Positions 53,928 to 63,711 of a stretch of 64,000 bases of DNA are shown here, one piece after another (position 1 is the stretch's first letter; the number at the start of each line of letters is the position of its first letter). A program made the translations under genes and the position numbers. The notes under the pieces are model-generated. The model did not search any database, had not been told where the DNA came from, and saw nothing but the letters and a program-made list of their open reading frames with translations. Origin of the DNA: Pseudomaricurvus sp050633365 (GTDB lineage Bacteria > Pseudomonadota > Gammaproteobacteria > Pseudomonadales > Cellvibrionaceae); contig JBOEGJ010000045.1 of assembly GCA_050633365.1 (NCBI GenBank), forward strand, positions 1 through 64,000. The letters run 5' to 3'.

Positions 53928-54886
53928 TAGGCTACAGGCACTTTATCAACGAGTTCTTGAATGACGCGATTGGCGTTGACGCCCGAGGCTTCTGCTTCAA
54001 AGCTTAAAATCAAACGATGACGGAAAACGTCTGGCAGTATGGCTTGTACGTCATCGGGGCTGACAAAGTCTTTGCCATTGAGCCACGCGTGAGCGCGAGC
54101 GCAGCGATCGAGGGCGATTGTGCCTCGTGGGCTGACACCGAACTCGATCCATTTTGCTAAGGTTTCGCTGTAATCGCCGGGCCAGCGCGTGGCGGTGGTT
54201 AGGTTGACGATGTAATCCTCGACCGCTGGCGCCATATGCAGAGATAACACCTGGTCGCGCATGGTGAAAAGCTCGTCTTGAGTGACTTTACGCGGCTGTT
54301 CGATGGGGTTGTGGGCCGCTTCGTTTCGAGCCAGTCGCAGAATTTCCCGCTCGGCCTCAGCGTTGGGGTATTGCACGGTCACATGCATCAAAAAACGATC
54401 GAGCTGAGCTTCGGGCAGCGGGTAGGTGCCTTCTTGCTCGATGGGGTTCTGAGTGGCCATCACCAAAAATAGCTCGGGCAATGGGTAGGTGTTGCGACCG
54501 ACACTGATTTGTCGCTCGGCCATGGCCTCTAATAAAGCCGACTGAACTTTGGCCGGTGCCCGGTTGATTTCATCGGCAAGCACCAAGTTGTGAAAAATCG
54601 GCCCGGACTGAAATTCAAAGGTTCCGTTCTCCGGCCGATAGATGTCAGTACCGGTGACATCCGACGGCAGTAAGTCGGGTGTAAATTGAATGCGATGAAA
54701 GTCGCCGTCAATGCCGTCAGACAGGGTTTTAATGGCTTTTGTTTTTGCCAATCCGGGTGCACCTTCTACCAAAAGGTGGCCGTCGGCCAAGATAGCGATG
54801 AGTAAGCTATCAACAAGATGACTTTGGCCGACAATCTGGGATTGCAGCCACTCTTTAAGTGCATAGAGTGAAGACTGGGTATTCAT
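53927..54886 (-). CDS. MoxR family AAA+ ATPase
   Basis: 319 residues from the ATG at 54886, the usual MoxR length; a TTG at 54985 would add 33 unlikely residues. Walker A GAPGLAKT is at 42-49, the Walker B region is LVLADEINRAPAKVQSALLE, sensor 1 is in FLVMATQNPIEQEGTYPLPE, and a C-terminal lid has GVSPRGTIALDRCARAHAW. MoxR proteins act as chaperones that remodel or load metal onto vWA proteins. It heads the six-gene operon, which suggests its clients are the vWA proteins BatA and BatB. Confidence 0.94.
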   Translation of the reverse strand: MNTQSSLYALKEWLQSQIVGQSHLVDSLLIAILADGHLLVEGAPGLAKTKAIKTLSDGIDGDFHRIQFTPDLLPSDVTGTDIYRPENGTFEFQSGPIFHNLVLADEINRAPAKVQSALLEAMAERQISVGRNTYPLPELFLVMATQNPIEQEGTYPLPEAQLDRFLMHVTVQYPNAEAEREILRLARNEAAHNPIEQPRKVTQDELFTMRDQVLSLHMAPAVEDYIVNLTTATRWPGDYSETLAKWIEFGVSPRGTIALDRCARAHAWLNGKDFVSPDDVQAILPDVFRHRLILSFEAEASGVNANRVIQELVDKVPVA

Positions 54887-54966
54887 GGTTTTTATTGGGG
54901 TCCCCTGCGCGTCGAAATGGATCGACGCGATAAAGTAAGTCTCTGAAATAGCTTGGGATTTTACTG

Positions 54967-54986
54967 CTTGATCAGCGTTGATCAAG
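54967..54986. promoter_or_regulatory. 20-bp palindrome between the moxR operon and glutamate dehydrogenase
   Basis: CTTGATCA-GCGT-TGATCAAG is a perfect inverted repeat, 80 bp upstream of moxR and 180 bp upstream of gdh. Its half-sites resemble FNR half-sites, but the spacing of TTGAT and ATCAA is 8 bp rather than 4. Confidence 0.7.
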
Positions 54987-55166
54987 TCATTCTTCCATCG
55001 CCGAGAGAGTAGACCACGTTCGACGCCGTCGGTTCCAGTATTCTCAGCGAGTTTTCGTCCCGATCTATCACTCGTGCTGCTTATGCCATGTTGAAATCCA
55101 TGGTCTATGCTATGGGAAGGTTCTTATACCAAAAATAACTGATTGAGCTCTCCAGAGGGAAAAAAA

Positions 55167-58100
55167 GTGGATATAAGTTTGGTTGCCGCAGACACGAAAG
55201 AAGCGTTTTTTCATCAGCTATCCGATTGTATTGATGAAAAATTGTCCAATTCACAGGCTGACAAGGTGCGAGATTTTGCCGCACTATACTACGAACAGTC
55301 GGATCTAGAGGAGCTAGAGGGCAAGGCGCTTAACGATGTGTTTGGCAGCGCCTTTGGCTGGTGGAATTTCATTCAGCAAAGCGACCTCAGCGGCCCTAAA
55401 TTGCGTGTCTTCAATCCCAGTCTGGAAGAAGACGGTTGGCTCTGTGGCCATACCGTTGTCGCTGTACTACAGCGCGACATGCCGTTTTTGGTCGATTCTA
55501 TCCGCATCGAAGTCAATCGTCGCAATATCGATATTCACGCAGTTAAAAGCACCGTGGTGACTGTGGCGAGGGATAAGAACGGCAAGTTGCAGGATGTGAT
55601 TCCTAAAGGTGGGAAACCGAGCTCAAAATCCAAAAAATACCATCAAGAAGCGATGGTGTATCTGGAAATCAACTTACACACCGACGAAGCCGCCATGCAG
55701 GATCTGGCTGATTCACTGCGCTCAGTGCTGCGAGATGTCGATATTGTGGTTTCAGATTATCGCCCTCTACTCGATCAAGTGGCAACGACTCGAGCGAGTT
55801 TGAAACTGTCGAAACAAGATCTGGTGAGTGAGAATGCCAAAGAGGCCGATGATTTCCTGAAATGGCTCGGTGATGGACACTTTACCTTGTTGGGGTATGT
55901 TGAATATCAATTTGAGGGCAAGGGAGAGGAGCGCAAGCTGACGGAAAAAACCGATTCCCGTTTGGGTCTCTTCCGTATGCACGGTACCAAAGCTGCCAGC
56001 GTGACTGAGTCAGAATTTAACGCCGGTATGACGCGTTTTCATTTAACACCTCAAGTGATTTCATTTACTAAGTCAGCGGTGCGATCACGGGTACATCGTC
56101 AAGCCTATTCTGATTACGTTGTGGTGAAATTGTTTGATAAAAAGGGCAAGGTGTCTGGTGAGGCGCGTTTCTTAGGCTTGTATACATCGCCGGTCTATAC
56201 CTTGTCGCCCAGTAAAATTCCGTTAATCAACCGCAAAATTGACAATGTACTTGAACGTTCAGGCCTCGATTTAGGCTCCCATGACGGCAAAGCTCTAAGG
56301 CAAGTTCTCGAGACTTTTCCCCGCGATGAATTGTTTCAGAGTAACGAGTCCGAGTTGTTTGAAACCGTTATGGGTGTTGCGCGAATTAAAGAGCGTCATA
56401 TGGTGCGTTTGTTTGTAAGGCGCGATCCCTATGGCAAGTTTGTGAATTGTCTGGTGTATGTGCCTCGTGACGAGTTTAGTACTCACATTCGTATCAAAAT
56501 TCAGAATCTTGTGGGCAATCTAATCAATGCCCAAGAGCACGAATTTACCACCTACTTTTCTGAGTCCGTGTTAGCACGCGCGCACATCGTTTTTAAAGTG
56601 GATCCGGACCAAGAAATCGACTTGGATGTTAAGCGTTTAGAGCGCCAAATTGTCGATATCACCCGCTCTTGGGATGATAGGTTATTAGAGTCTTTGTGCG
56701 ATTCACACGGAGAGGAGAAAGGCGCACGATTGTTTTCCCGCTACGATGACGCCTTTTCTTCGGGCTATAAAGAGAATTTTGAAGCCCGTTCGGCGGTACA
56801 AGACATCGATATTATCGACGGCCTTAGTGACGATAATCGACTTGCCATGAGTTTCTACCAAACCATTGGTTCGGCTAAGAATATCATGCGTTTTAAGGTC
56901 TTCCATTTAAGCGAGGTGCTTGAGCTCTCGGATGTGATTCCGGTATTGGAAAATCTTGGCCTGCGAGTTATTGGTGAGCATCCCTATAAAGTAAAGTCTT
57001 CCGACGGTACCCGGGTATGGATGCATGATTTTGATCTGCGTTTTGATCTCAATGCTGAGATTGACGTGCATTCGACTCGCAATAACTTCCAAGAAGCCTT
57101 CGAAGCTATTTGGCGTAAAAAATCTGACAGTGACGCCTTTAATCGCTTGGTACTTGGCGCTCGACTAAATTGGCGAGAAGTGGCTGTGTTGCGCGCTTAC
57201 GCGTGCTATATGAAGCAGACAATGTTCAATTTTAGCCAAACCTATATTGCCAATACTCTCGCCAATCATTTGGGGATTACACGCAATCTCATCGCGCTTT
57301 TTAAGTCGACGTTTGACCCTAGAGTCAATCAAAATGACGCAAAAGATGTAGAAAGGATTGAGCGCCTCGGTAACAAAATTATCGAGAGCTTGGATCACGT
57401 TGATAATCTCAACGAAGATAGAATCATCCGCCGTTATCTCGACTTTATTCAGGGCACCTTGAGAACCAATTTTTTTCAGCCCGATCAAGATGGCAATGCC
57501 AAAAGCTATATTTCGTTCAAGTTTAGTCCTCAGTCGATCGCTGATATTCCTGAACCTCGCCCTCTGTACGAAATCTTTGTCTATTCGCCGCGTATGGAAG
57601 GGGTGCATCTTAGAGGCGGTACCGTTGCTCGGGGAGGCCTGCGGTGGTCCGATCGCTTGCAAGATTACCGCACCGAAGTTCTAGGCTTAGTAAAAGCTCA
57701 GCAAGTGAAAAACGCGGTGATTGTACCCAGCGGTGCCAAGGGCGGGTTTGTCGCCAAGAACTTGCCTACGACAGGAGGCCGGGAGGCTTTTCTAAAAGAA
57801 GGTATCGCTTGTTATCAAACGTTCATTCGCGGGCTTTTGGATATTACCGATAACATTATTGAAGGCGAAATAGTTGAACCCAAACAAGTGGTTCGACGCG
57901 ATGATGATGATCCCTATTTGGTGGTTGCGGCGGATAAAGGAACCGCGACTTTCTCGGATATTGCCAACGAAATCTCTGAGCAATACAACCATTGGCTAGG
58001 CGATGCTTTTGCCTCAGGAGGGAGTCAAGGTTACGATCACAAAGGCATGGGCATCACTGCTCGTGGCGCGTGGGTGTCGGTGCAAAGGCACTTTAAAGAG

Positions 58101-60080
58101 AAGGGCATTGATGTTCAAAAAGAAGATTTTACCGTGGTCGCTGTCGGAGATATGGCCGGCGACGTATTTGGCAACGGTATGCTCATGTCCGAGCATATTT
58201 GCTTAACCGCAGCGTTTAACCATTTGCACCTCTTTATTGACCCGAATCCTGATTCAGCCAAGAGCTACAAAGAACGTGAGCGTATGTTCAATACGCCTGG
58301 TATCAGCTGGGAAGACTACGACAAGAAGTTGATTTCTAAGGGCGGGGGAGTTTTCTCTCGAGCGGCCAAATCGATTCCTATTAGTAAAGAGATGAAGGCG
58401 AGATTTGATATCAGCGCCGATAAGCTCACACCCACGGAGCTGATGAATGCGTTGCTCAAAGCTCCCGTCGATTTGATATGGAATGGCGGCATTGGTACCT
58501 ACGTGAAGAGCAGTGACGAGAGTCACAGTGATGTTGGTGATAAGGCCAACGACGTACTGCGTGTCAATGGTGAGGATTTACGTTGTAAGGTTTTTGGCGA
58601 AGGCGGAAACCTGGGGATGACTCAACTAGGGCGAATCGAGTTTTGTCTCAATGGCGGTGGTTGTAATACCGACTTCATTGATAATGCCGCAGGGGTCGAT
58701 TGCTCGGATCACGAAGTGAATATCAAGATTCTACTTGATGGTGTGGTCAGTGATGGCGACATGACACCGAAACAACGCAACGCATTGCTAGAAAAAATGA
58801 CCGATACCGTGTCTGATCTGGTGCTGAGCAATAACTACAAACAAACTCAAGCCATTTCCCTAGCTGAACAACAAGCTTCAGTACGAGTGGGCGAGTATCG
58901 ACGCTTTATTAATCACATGGTGGATTCCGGGCGTCTCGATCGCGCGTTGGAGTTTTTGCCCGAAGACGATCAAATTGTTGAGCGTCAACAACAGGGCAAG
59001 TCGCTGAGTCGACCCGAGTTGTCAGTGTTAATCTCCTACGCCAAAGTTCAGCTGAAAGAATCCTTGGCGGATGAGTCCCTCACCAACGATCCCTACATGG
59101 CAAAAGCGGTGGAGTGTGCATTTCCGCCGGTACTGCGGAAAAAATACGGCGAGAAGATATACGCTCACCGCTTGAGAAAAGAGATTGTGGCAACGCAGGT
59201 CGCCAACGATATGATCAATCATATGGGCATTAATTTTTCCCATCGATTGGTTGAATCGACCGGAGCCAGTGCCATCGATGTTGCCATGGCTTATGTGACC
59301 GCACGGGATATCTATCAGTTACACGATTTCTTCGAAGCCGTCGAAAGTTTGGATTATCAGGTGGAGTCGGATCTGCAATACCGAATGCAGTCGAAGATGA
59401 TGCGGCGGATGCGACGAGCCACTCGTTGGTTTTTGCGCAATCGACGCGGTCACTTATCGCCTGAAGCGGAGGTGGACGCCTTTGCCGATCAAGTGCAGGC
59501 TCTGAATAATCAATTGCCTGAATTAATGTGCGGGTCTCCTAAAGACGAGTGGATGGCAGATACCGAAAAACTGGTGAAGCAGGGGATTCCTCAGGCTTTG
59601 GCGTCAAGAGCCTCGTTACCGGCAACCCTGTATTCGTCGTTGAATATTGTTGATGCCTCTCGTGCCACGGACGCCACACCAACGGATGTGGCTAAGGTGT
59701 ACTTTGCTCTGGGTGATCAATTGGGACTCGCGTGGTTTAGTAATCAAGTGTCTGAAGTAAAGGTGGAAAACTACTGGCAGGCCATGGCTCGTGAAGCCTT
59801 TATGGATGATCTCGAGTCGCAAATGCGCACTTTGGCAGTGTCGATTATTCGCCTGGCGGGCAAAGACATGGATATTAACGGTACGATTGAGCGCTGGGCC
59901 AATCAACATGTTTTACTCGTCGATCGCTGGCGCTCAATGATCACAGAGCTTCAAGGCGCGCCTGGGACTGATTTCGCCATGTTTTCGGTGGCCTTGCGAG
60001 AACTGCTCGACTTGGCTCAAGCCAGTCAGCACTGCACCTCCTTGGATGACCAGAGTTCTCTGTGTGTACTGGGAGTGTGA
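55167..60080 (+). CDS. gdhB: NAD-specific glutamate dehydrogenase, large (about 180 kDa) type
   Basis: 1637 residues from the GTG at 55167, which has CAGAGGGA at six bases; a TTG at 55143 is in frame but lacks this. The long N-terminal half carries ACT-like regulatory regions. The catalytic part has GGTVARGGLRWSDR (about 815-828), GAKGGFVAKN, GSQGYDHKGMGITARGAWVS and AVGDMAGDVFGNGML near 990-1004. A long helical C-terminus follows. It converts glutamate to 2-oxoglutarate and ammonia with NAD and is regarded as catabolic. It stands alone with a 157-bp leader shared with moxR. Confidence 0.95.
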   Translation: MDISLVAADTKEAFFHQLSDCIDEKLSNSQADKVRDFAALYYEQSDLEELEGKALNDVFGSAFGWWNFIQQSDLSGPKLRVFNPSLEEDGWLCGHTVVAVLQRDMPFLVDSIRIEVNRRNIDIHAVKSTVVTVARDKNGKLQDVIPKGGKPSSKSKKYHQEAMVYLEINLHTDEAAMQDLADSLRSVLRDVDIVVSDYRPLLDQVATTRASLKLSKQDLVSENAKEADDFLKWLGDGHFTLLGYVEYQFEGKGEERKLTEKTDSRLGLFRMHGTKAASVTESEFNAGMTRFHLTPQVISFTKSAVRSRVHRQAYSDYVVVKLFDKKGKVSGEARFLGLYTSPVYTLSPSKIPLINRKIDNVLERSGLDLGSHDGKALRQVLETFPRDELFQSNESELFETVMGVARIKERHMVRLFVRRDPYGKFVNCLVYVPRDEFSTHIRIKIQNLVGNLINAQEHEFTTYFSESVLARAHIVFKVDPDQEIDLDVKRLERQIVDITRSWDDRLLESLCDSHGEEKGARLFSRYDDAFSSGYKENFEARSAVQDIDIIDGLSDDNRLAMSFYQTIGSAKNIMRFKVFHLSEVLELSDVIPVLENLGLRVIGEHPYKVKSSDGTRVWMHDFDLRFDLNAEIDVHSTRNNFQEAFEAIWRKKSDSDAFNRLVLGARLNWREVAVLRAYACYMKQTMFNFSQTYIANTLANHLGITRNLIALFKSTFDPRVNQNDAKDVERIERLGNKIIESLDHVDNLNEDRIIRRYLDFIQGTLRTNFFQPDQDGNAKSYISFKFSPQSIADIPEPRPLYEIFVYSPRMEGVHLRGGTVARGGLRWSDRLQDYRTEVLGLVKAQQVKNAVIVPSGAKGGFVAKNLPTTGGREAFLKEGIACYQTFIRGLLDITDNIIEGEIVEPKQVVRRDDDDPYLVVAADKGTATFSDIANEISEQYNHWLGDAFASGGSQGYDHKGMGITARGAWVSVQRHFKEKGIDVQKEDFTVVAVGDMAGDVFGNGMLMSEHICLTAAFNHLHLFIDPNPDSAKSYKERERMFNTPGISWEDYDKKLISKGGGVFSRAAKSIPISKEMKARFDISADKLTPTELMNALLKAPVDLIWNGGIGTYVKSSDESHSDVGDKANDVLRVNGEDLRCKVFGEGGNLGMTQLGRIEFCLNGGGCNTDFIDNAAGVDCSDHEVNIKILLDGVVSDGDMTPKQRNALLEKMTDTVSDLVLSNNYKQTQAISLAEQQASVRVGEYRRFINHMVDSGRLDRALEFLPEDDQIVERQQQGKSLSRPELSVLISYAKVQLKESLADESLTNDPYMAKAVECAFPPVLRKKYGEKIYAHRLRKEIVATQVANDMINHMGINFSHRLVESTGASAIDVAMAYVTARDIYQLHDFFEAVESLDYQVESDLQYRMQSKMMRRMRRATRWFLRNRRGHLSPEAEVDAFADQVQALNNQLPELMCGSPKDEWMADTEKLVKQGIPQALASRASLPATLYSSLNIVDASRATDATPTDVAKVYFALGDQLGLAWFSNQVSEVKVENYWQAMAREAFMDDLESQMRTLAVSIIRLAGKDMDINGTIERWANQHVLLVDRWRSMITELQGAPGTDFAMFSVALRELLDLAQASQHCTSLDDQSSLCVLGV

Positions 60081-60120
60081 TATTGTCTTTGTTTGAATAA
60101 AACAACAGGAATACACAGCG

Positions 60121-61338
60121 ATGGGTAAGGATACTCAAAAGAATGCGAGTCAAAAGGCTCGCATTCTTTGTGTTTGGGAGATGGGGGGAAACCTCGGGCA
60201 TCTCACCAACCTGAAATTATTTGTCGATCGCGCCCTCAGCCGGGGGCATAGCGTCTCTCTCGCGGTGCGCGAGTTACATCAAGTTCCGGCCGTGTTTGGC
60301 GAGCTGGATATTGATGTCTGGCAGGCCCCTCATCTCAAGCTCCCCTCGGTTAATGGCAAGCAGCCTATGGTGAGTTACACCGATATGGTAGTTCAGCAAG
60401 GTTTTGGGTCTGAGCAACAGTTACAGCGATTGGTTGATGCTTGGCAAAATCTGTATGCCGCTGTGAAGCCCGATCTGGTGATATACGATCACGCGCCTTC
60501 GGCCTTGGTGGCCTCGGTAGCAATGCCTTGGAAAAAGTGGATAGTGGGCAGTGGTTTTCTCATCCCCCGAACTGATGCCGAGTATTTAGGTGTGTTTCCC
60601 GACGTGCGCCGCTCTCGCGAAAACGGTGAAACCTTACGGCTTCGTGAACAGCAGGCTATGGCGATGATCAATGGTGTACTGCGGCGTCAAAAACTTCCGG
60701 AGTGGGAGACTCTCAAGCCTTGGTTTGAACAGTGTGAACGTCAACTGCTGACAACCGTTCCAGACGTCGATCATTTTGGTCAGCGTCAAGGTGGCGATTA
60801 TTTGGGGGTGACTTCGTCAGTGAGCGGAGAGGCACCCATTTGGCTGGATAGCAAAGCAGGGCAGTCGGATCAGCCTCGAGTATTTGTTTATGCGAATAAC
60901 TTTGTTGGCTTGTCTCAGCTTTTGGAGGCCCTATTAACTCGATCACGAGTATTGTTGTATTGCAAAAATCTGCCTAATGATATTCGACAGCAATTCTCCG
61001 AGCGAATAGCTATTTGCGATAAGCCCGTTAGCATGCAGTTGTTGTTGCAGAGTGGTTGTTTTTTTGTCACCAATGGTAATCACAATACCGCGGCTCAGGC
61101 GCTGTTGTCGGGTGTTCCGCAATTGTTGATTCCGTTGCAGCGCGAGCAATATTTGTTGTCTGTCAGAGTTGAGCGAGCAGGGCGAGGAGTGATTGCGTTT
61201 CCCGACGATAGAGATTTCCATTCTAGTGTTGAGCGGTTGCTTCAGATTGAACGAGTAGAGCACCGAAGTGCCTCGTGGATGAATAGCGCCCGAGTCGATC
61301 AACGCATTGATGAGTGTTTTCAAGAGTGTGGCTTGTAA
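60121..61338 (+). CDS. GT1-like (UGT family) glycosyltransferase
   Basis: 405 residues with a GT-B fold. The N-terminal domain begins with ARILCVWEMGGNLGHLTNLK, the G-x-x-GH acceptor-side loop of UGT-type enzymes. The C-terminal domain has FVTNGNHNTAAQALLSGVP and LLIPLQREQYLLSVRVERAG, corresponding to the HGG-N-type donor-binding motif with N-G-N replacing H-G-G. The sugar donor and acceptor are unknown. It follows gdhB by 40 bp without an obvious terminator, so they may share a transcript. Confidence 0.8.
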   Translation: MGKDTQKNASQKARILCVWEMGGNLGHLTNLKLFVDRALSRGHSVSLAVRELHQVPAVFGELDIDVWQAPHLKLPSVNGKQPMVSYTDMVVQQGFGSEQQLQRLVDAWQNLYAAVKPDLVIYDHAPSALVASVAMPWKKWIVGSGFLIPRTDAEYLGVFPDVRRSRENGETLRLREQQAMAMINGVLRRQKLPEWETLKPWFEQCERQLLTTVPDVDHFGQRQGGDYLGVTSSVSGEAPIWLDSKAGQSDQPRVFVYANNFVGLSQLLEALLTRSRVLLYCKNLPNDIRQQFSERIAICDKPVSMQLLLQSGCFFVTNGNHNTAAQALLSGVPQLLIPLQREQYLLSVRVERAGRGVIAFPDDRDFHSSVERLLQIERVEHRSASWMNSARVDQRIDECFQECGL

Positions 61339-61431
61339 GGAGCAGCACTTGCGGTTTCTAATTGATAAAAGTACTGCCACTTGGATATTCCCAAGAGATA
61401 TCCCAGTGGCAGTTGAGCTTCGGTGGCCAGA

Positions 61432-63684
61432 TTATTGCGGGGGAAGAACTTTCCTAATACTATTATTCTCGCCTTGGGCCGCGGTAAAGACATCGGTAAT
61501 TCGGTCGCCACTGATGGTCACGTCGTAGACGCCCCCGACTCTTTCCGCGCCTGCGCCATAGAAAGTCGCCTCCATGATGCCTCTATCGGCACTTACCGAG
61601 GTTGATATTAGCCTCTGGCCACTGACTACCCCTTGGCTGGTAAAGCTCATGTTCTTGGTCTCTTCTATTCCTCTGATGCTTTTGGTTTTGGCATCCATAT
61701 CACCAAACTGCGCTTGGTAACTCTTATCGCCAAAGTTAACCACTACCCGCGCCGATTGCAGAAGGTTGAGTGAATTTCCTGAATACACCAGTGAGGTATT
61801 ATCGCTGATAAGCTGGTTGATGTCGGAGATCGGTGTTGCAATTCCGGCGACAAAGGTTCGATTAGTTTCCCCTACCACGCCAGAGTTGGAGTCAGTTTCT
61901 TGGCCAGTATAGTACCCATTCCAATAGTCTTTGAGAACTTGAGTTTCATCGTCGTTGGATACCGTGGGTTCGTAACCATTCCAATTTTCGGAAAATGTCA
62001 CCCCGTCGTTTTGGTTTCTTTTTTGGAAAGACGATGCGTAGTCCTCAGTAGCAATTTTATCGACGAAGGTTCGAGAGCAACGATCGGTTGTAGAGCAATC
62101 GCCAAGTTTAAACCCTTCAGAGCCATAGAAGTTCTGATCGCCGGCGTAGCCACTGAAATCACTATCGCTAACATTGAGATCGAAGGCACCGACAAATTGT
62201 CGATCTAGCTCACCGTCTTCAAAGTCGGTGTCGGCGTAGTAGCCACTGTAATTTCCTCGTCTGTAGGTGACCCGTTGGATGTGTTCGGGTGTGAAGCCTT
62301 GAATGGCGCCGAAGGCGTCAGCGTACTCGACGTCTTGCTTGGTAATTTTGTAGGCGCCGCCTATGGCTTGCGCACCGGCCTCAAAAAACGAGCCCTGCAC
62401 AAACCCTTCTGTAGCAGCGCCGTCACTAGAAACTGATGTGGAGATCAGTTCTGTGCCTTCAATGACACCGCTGGCGTTAAAGCTAAAGTCGAATTCATCT
62501 GGTGCTCCAAACAATTCTGGGTTCACATTGATGCCAAATTCATATCGGTATAGACCAAAGTTGGCATCGCCAAAACTGGCATCAAAAGTCCGGTCGCCAA
62601 AATCTACTTCGAACAGGGTTCTTTGTCGGAGGATACCGGTAGTGCCTCCGTAAATTGCACTCACTTGGCCTGCCAGAAGATTGTCGAGCTCCACTTGCGG
62701 TGTTAACGTGCCTTGTACCGCGGTTCTGAATAGCCCCGACGCTTCGTAAGTGATGCCAAAGGCGTCGGTATCTGGAATTGGCCCTTCGGTTCTTACTGAG
62801 CTCTCTTCTCCAAAGAAAGCCACCAGAAAGCTGTCGAAGTGCTCAGATTCGGAATCCTGAGGACTTTTCGCAACACTACCACCGCTAATTTGAGAGTATT
62901 GATTGAGATAGTTCTGCTGGCCATCTTCGTCTCTGCTTTCCCTGCGAGATAGCCCCATGCGGAAAACCGTTTCCCCGCTGTCGCTGTCGATACTGACGTT
63001 TTGATGTTCACTTCCGCCTGGTAAGGGGGTGTAGCCATTGTCTTCGTAGTCCGCTTGGGCTTCTTCCTCGCCGACTTGATTGAAGATGACATAGCTTCCG
63101 GTATCCGGCGTGTCGTTGTAGTAATAATCACACCCTTGGCAGTTATCGTTGAGGCTTAATGATAAAGTTCCGACGCGAGGATTGACGGCCATGGTACGCT
63201 CGCCTTCATCGAATGACTCTATGCTTCGCTCTTTTTGACCTTCGCCATAGATGTCGTCAGGGAAATCCAGATCGTAACTGGCGACGTAGCCACGGCTCTG
63301 CTCGTTGAGGGTAATGTGTGGAGTGATTGGCTCTGGCTCTGGCTCTGGTTCAGGCTCAGGAATTACGGGGTCAGGAATTACGGGGTCAGGAATAACCGGA
63401 TCGGCGGCGTTGGTTTCTGCATTAGGGTCAAACTCCTCCGCATCCCCTCGACCTAGCTCGCCCAATACGATATCTACGTCAGTTTCTGCCGGGCCTGCGG
63501 CAGCGGGCTCTTGCTCGGTAAGGCTGGTTAGAAAGGTTTCGACACCACACCAGATTCCCCATTCTTTCATGGTCTCACCGTTACCGTTATCGGTGATACA
63601 TTCTTGCGGCGTTTCGGCTTGGATAGATCCCGACGCAATAACGATGGCTAAGCTTAAGGTGCTCAGTGCAAATTTTTTGTTCAT
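61432..63684 (-). CDS. secreted protein with two TbpB-like barrel repeats, probable Slam substrate
   Basis: 750 residues. A type I signal peptide ends at SIQA-ETPQE; no lipobox cysteine is present. Two C-terminal repeats align: SFNASGVIEGTELISTSVSS then GSFFEAGAQAIGGAYKIT (about 401-448), and SFTSQGVVSGQRLISTSVSA then ATFYGAGAERVGGVYDVT (about 680-723). Each is preceded by a NFGDKSYQAQFGD-like strand pair. These match the small eight-stranded barrels of transferrin-binding protein B-like proteins and hemophores. The N-terminal part has a Pro/Glu repeat linker. AAGGAGAG gives the ribosome binding site. The neighbouring Slam-like gene suggests export to the surface or medium. Confidence 0.75.
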   Translation of the reverse strand: MNKKFALSTLSLAIVIASGSIQAETPQECITDNGNGETMKEWGIWCGVETFLTSLTEQEPAAAGPAETDVDIVLGELGRGDAEEFDPNAETNAADPVIPDPVIPDPVIPEPEPEPEPEPITPHITLNEQSRGYVASYDLDFPDDIYGEGQKERSIESFDEGERTMAVNPRVGTLSLSLNDNCQGCDYYYNDTPDTGSYVIFNQVGEEEAQADYEDNGYTPLPGGSEHQNVSIDSDSGETVFRMGLSRRESRDEDGQQNYLNQYSQISGGSVAKSPQDSESEHFDSFLVAFFGEESSVRTEGPIPDTDAFGITYEASGLFRTAVQGTLTPQVELDNLLAGQVSAIYGGTTGILRQRTLFEVDFGDRTFDASFGDANFGLYRYEFGINVNPELFGAPDEFDFSFNASGVIEGTELISTSVSSDGAATEGFVQGSFFEAGAQAIGGAYKITKQDVEYADAFGAIQGFTPEHIQRVTYRRGNYSGYYADTDFEDGELDRQFVGAFDLNVSDSDFSGYAGDQNFYGSEGFKLGDCSTTDRCSRTFVDKIATEDYASSFQKRNQNDGVTFSENWNGYEPTVSNDDETQVLKDYWNGYYTGQETDSNSGVVGETNRTFVAGIATPISDINQLISDNTSLVYSGNSLNLLQSARVVVNFGDKSYQAQFGDMDAKTKSIRGIEETKNMSFTSQGVVSGQRLISTSVSADRGIMEATFYGAGAERVGGVYDVTISGDRITDVFTAAQGENNSIRKVLPPQ
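63329..63400 (-). repeat. in-frame repeats in the linker of the TbpB-like protein
   Basis: GGCTCT hexamers (Glu-Pro codons on the minus strand, 63329-63346) are followed by three 15-bp units TCAGGAATTACGGGG (63356-63400, the third diverged) encoding Pro-Val-Ile-Pro-Asp repeats. Confidence 0.88.
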
Positions 63685-63711
63685 GGCTGCTCTCCTTGAA
63701 TCAGGCCAGAA

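Noticed and set aside
54985..54985. TTG at 54985 as the moxR start
   Set aside because: It would place the 20-bp palindrome inside the gene and add 33 residues not typical of MoxR; the ATG at 54886 gives the normal family start and length.
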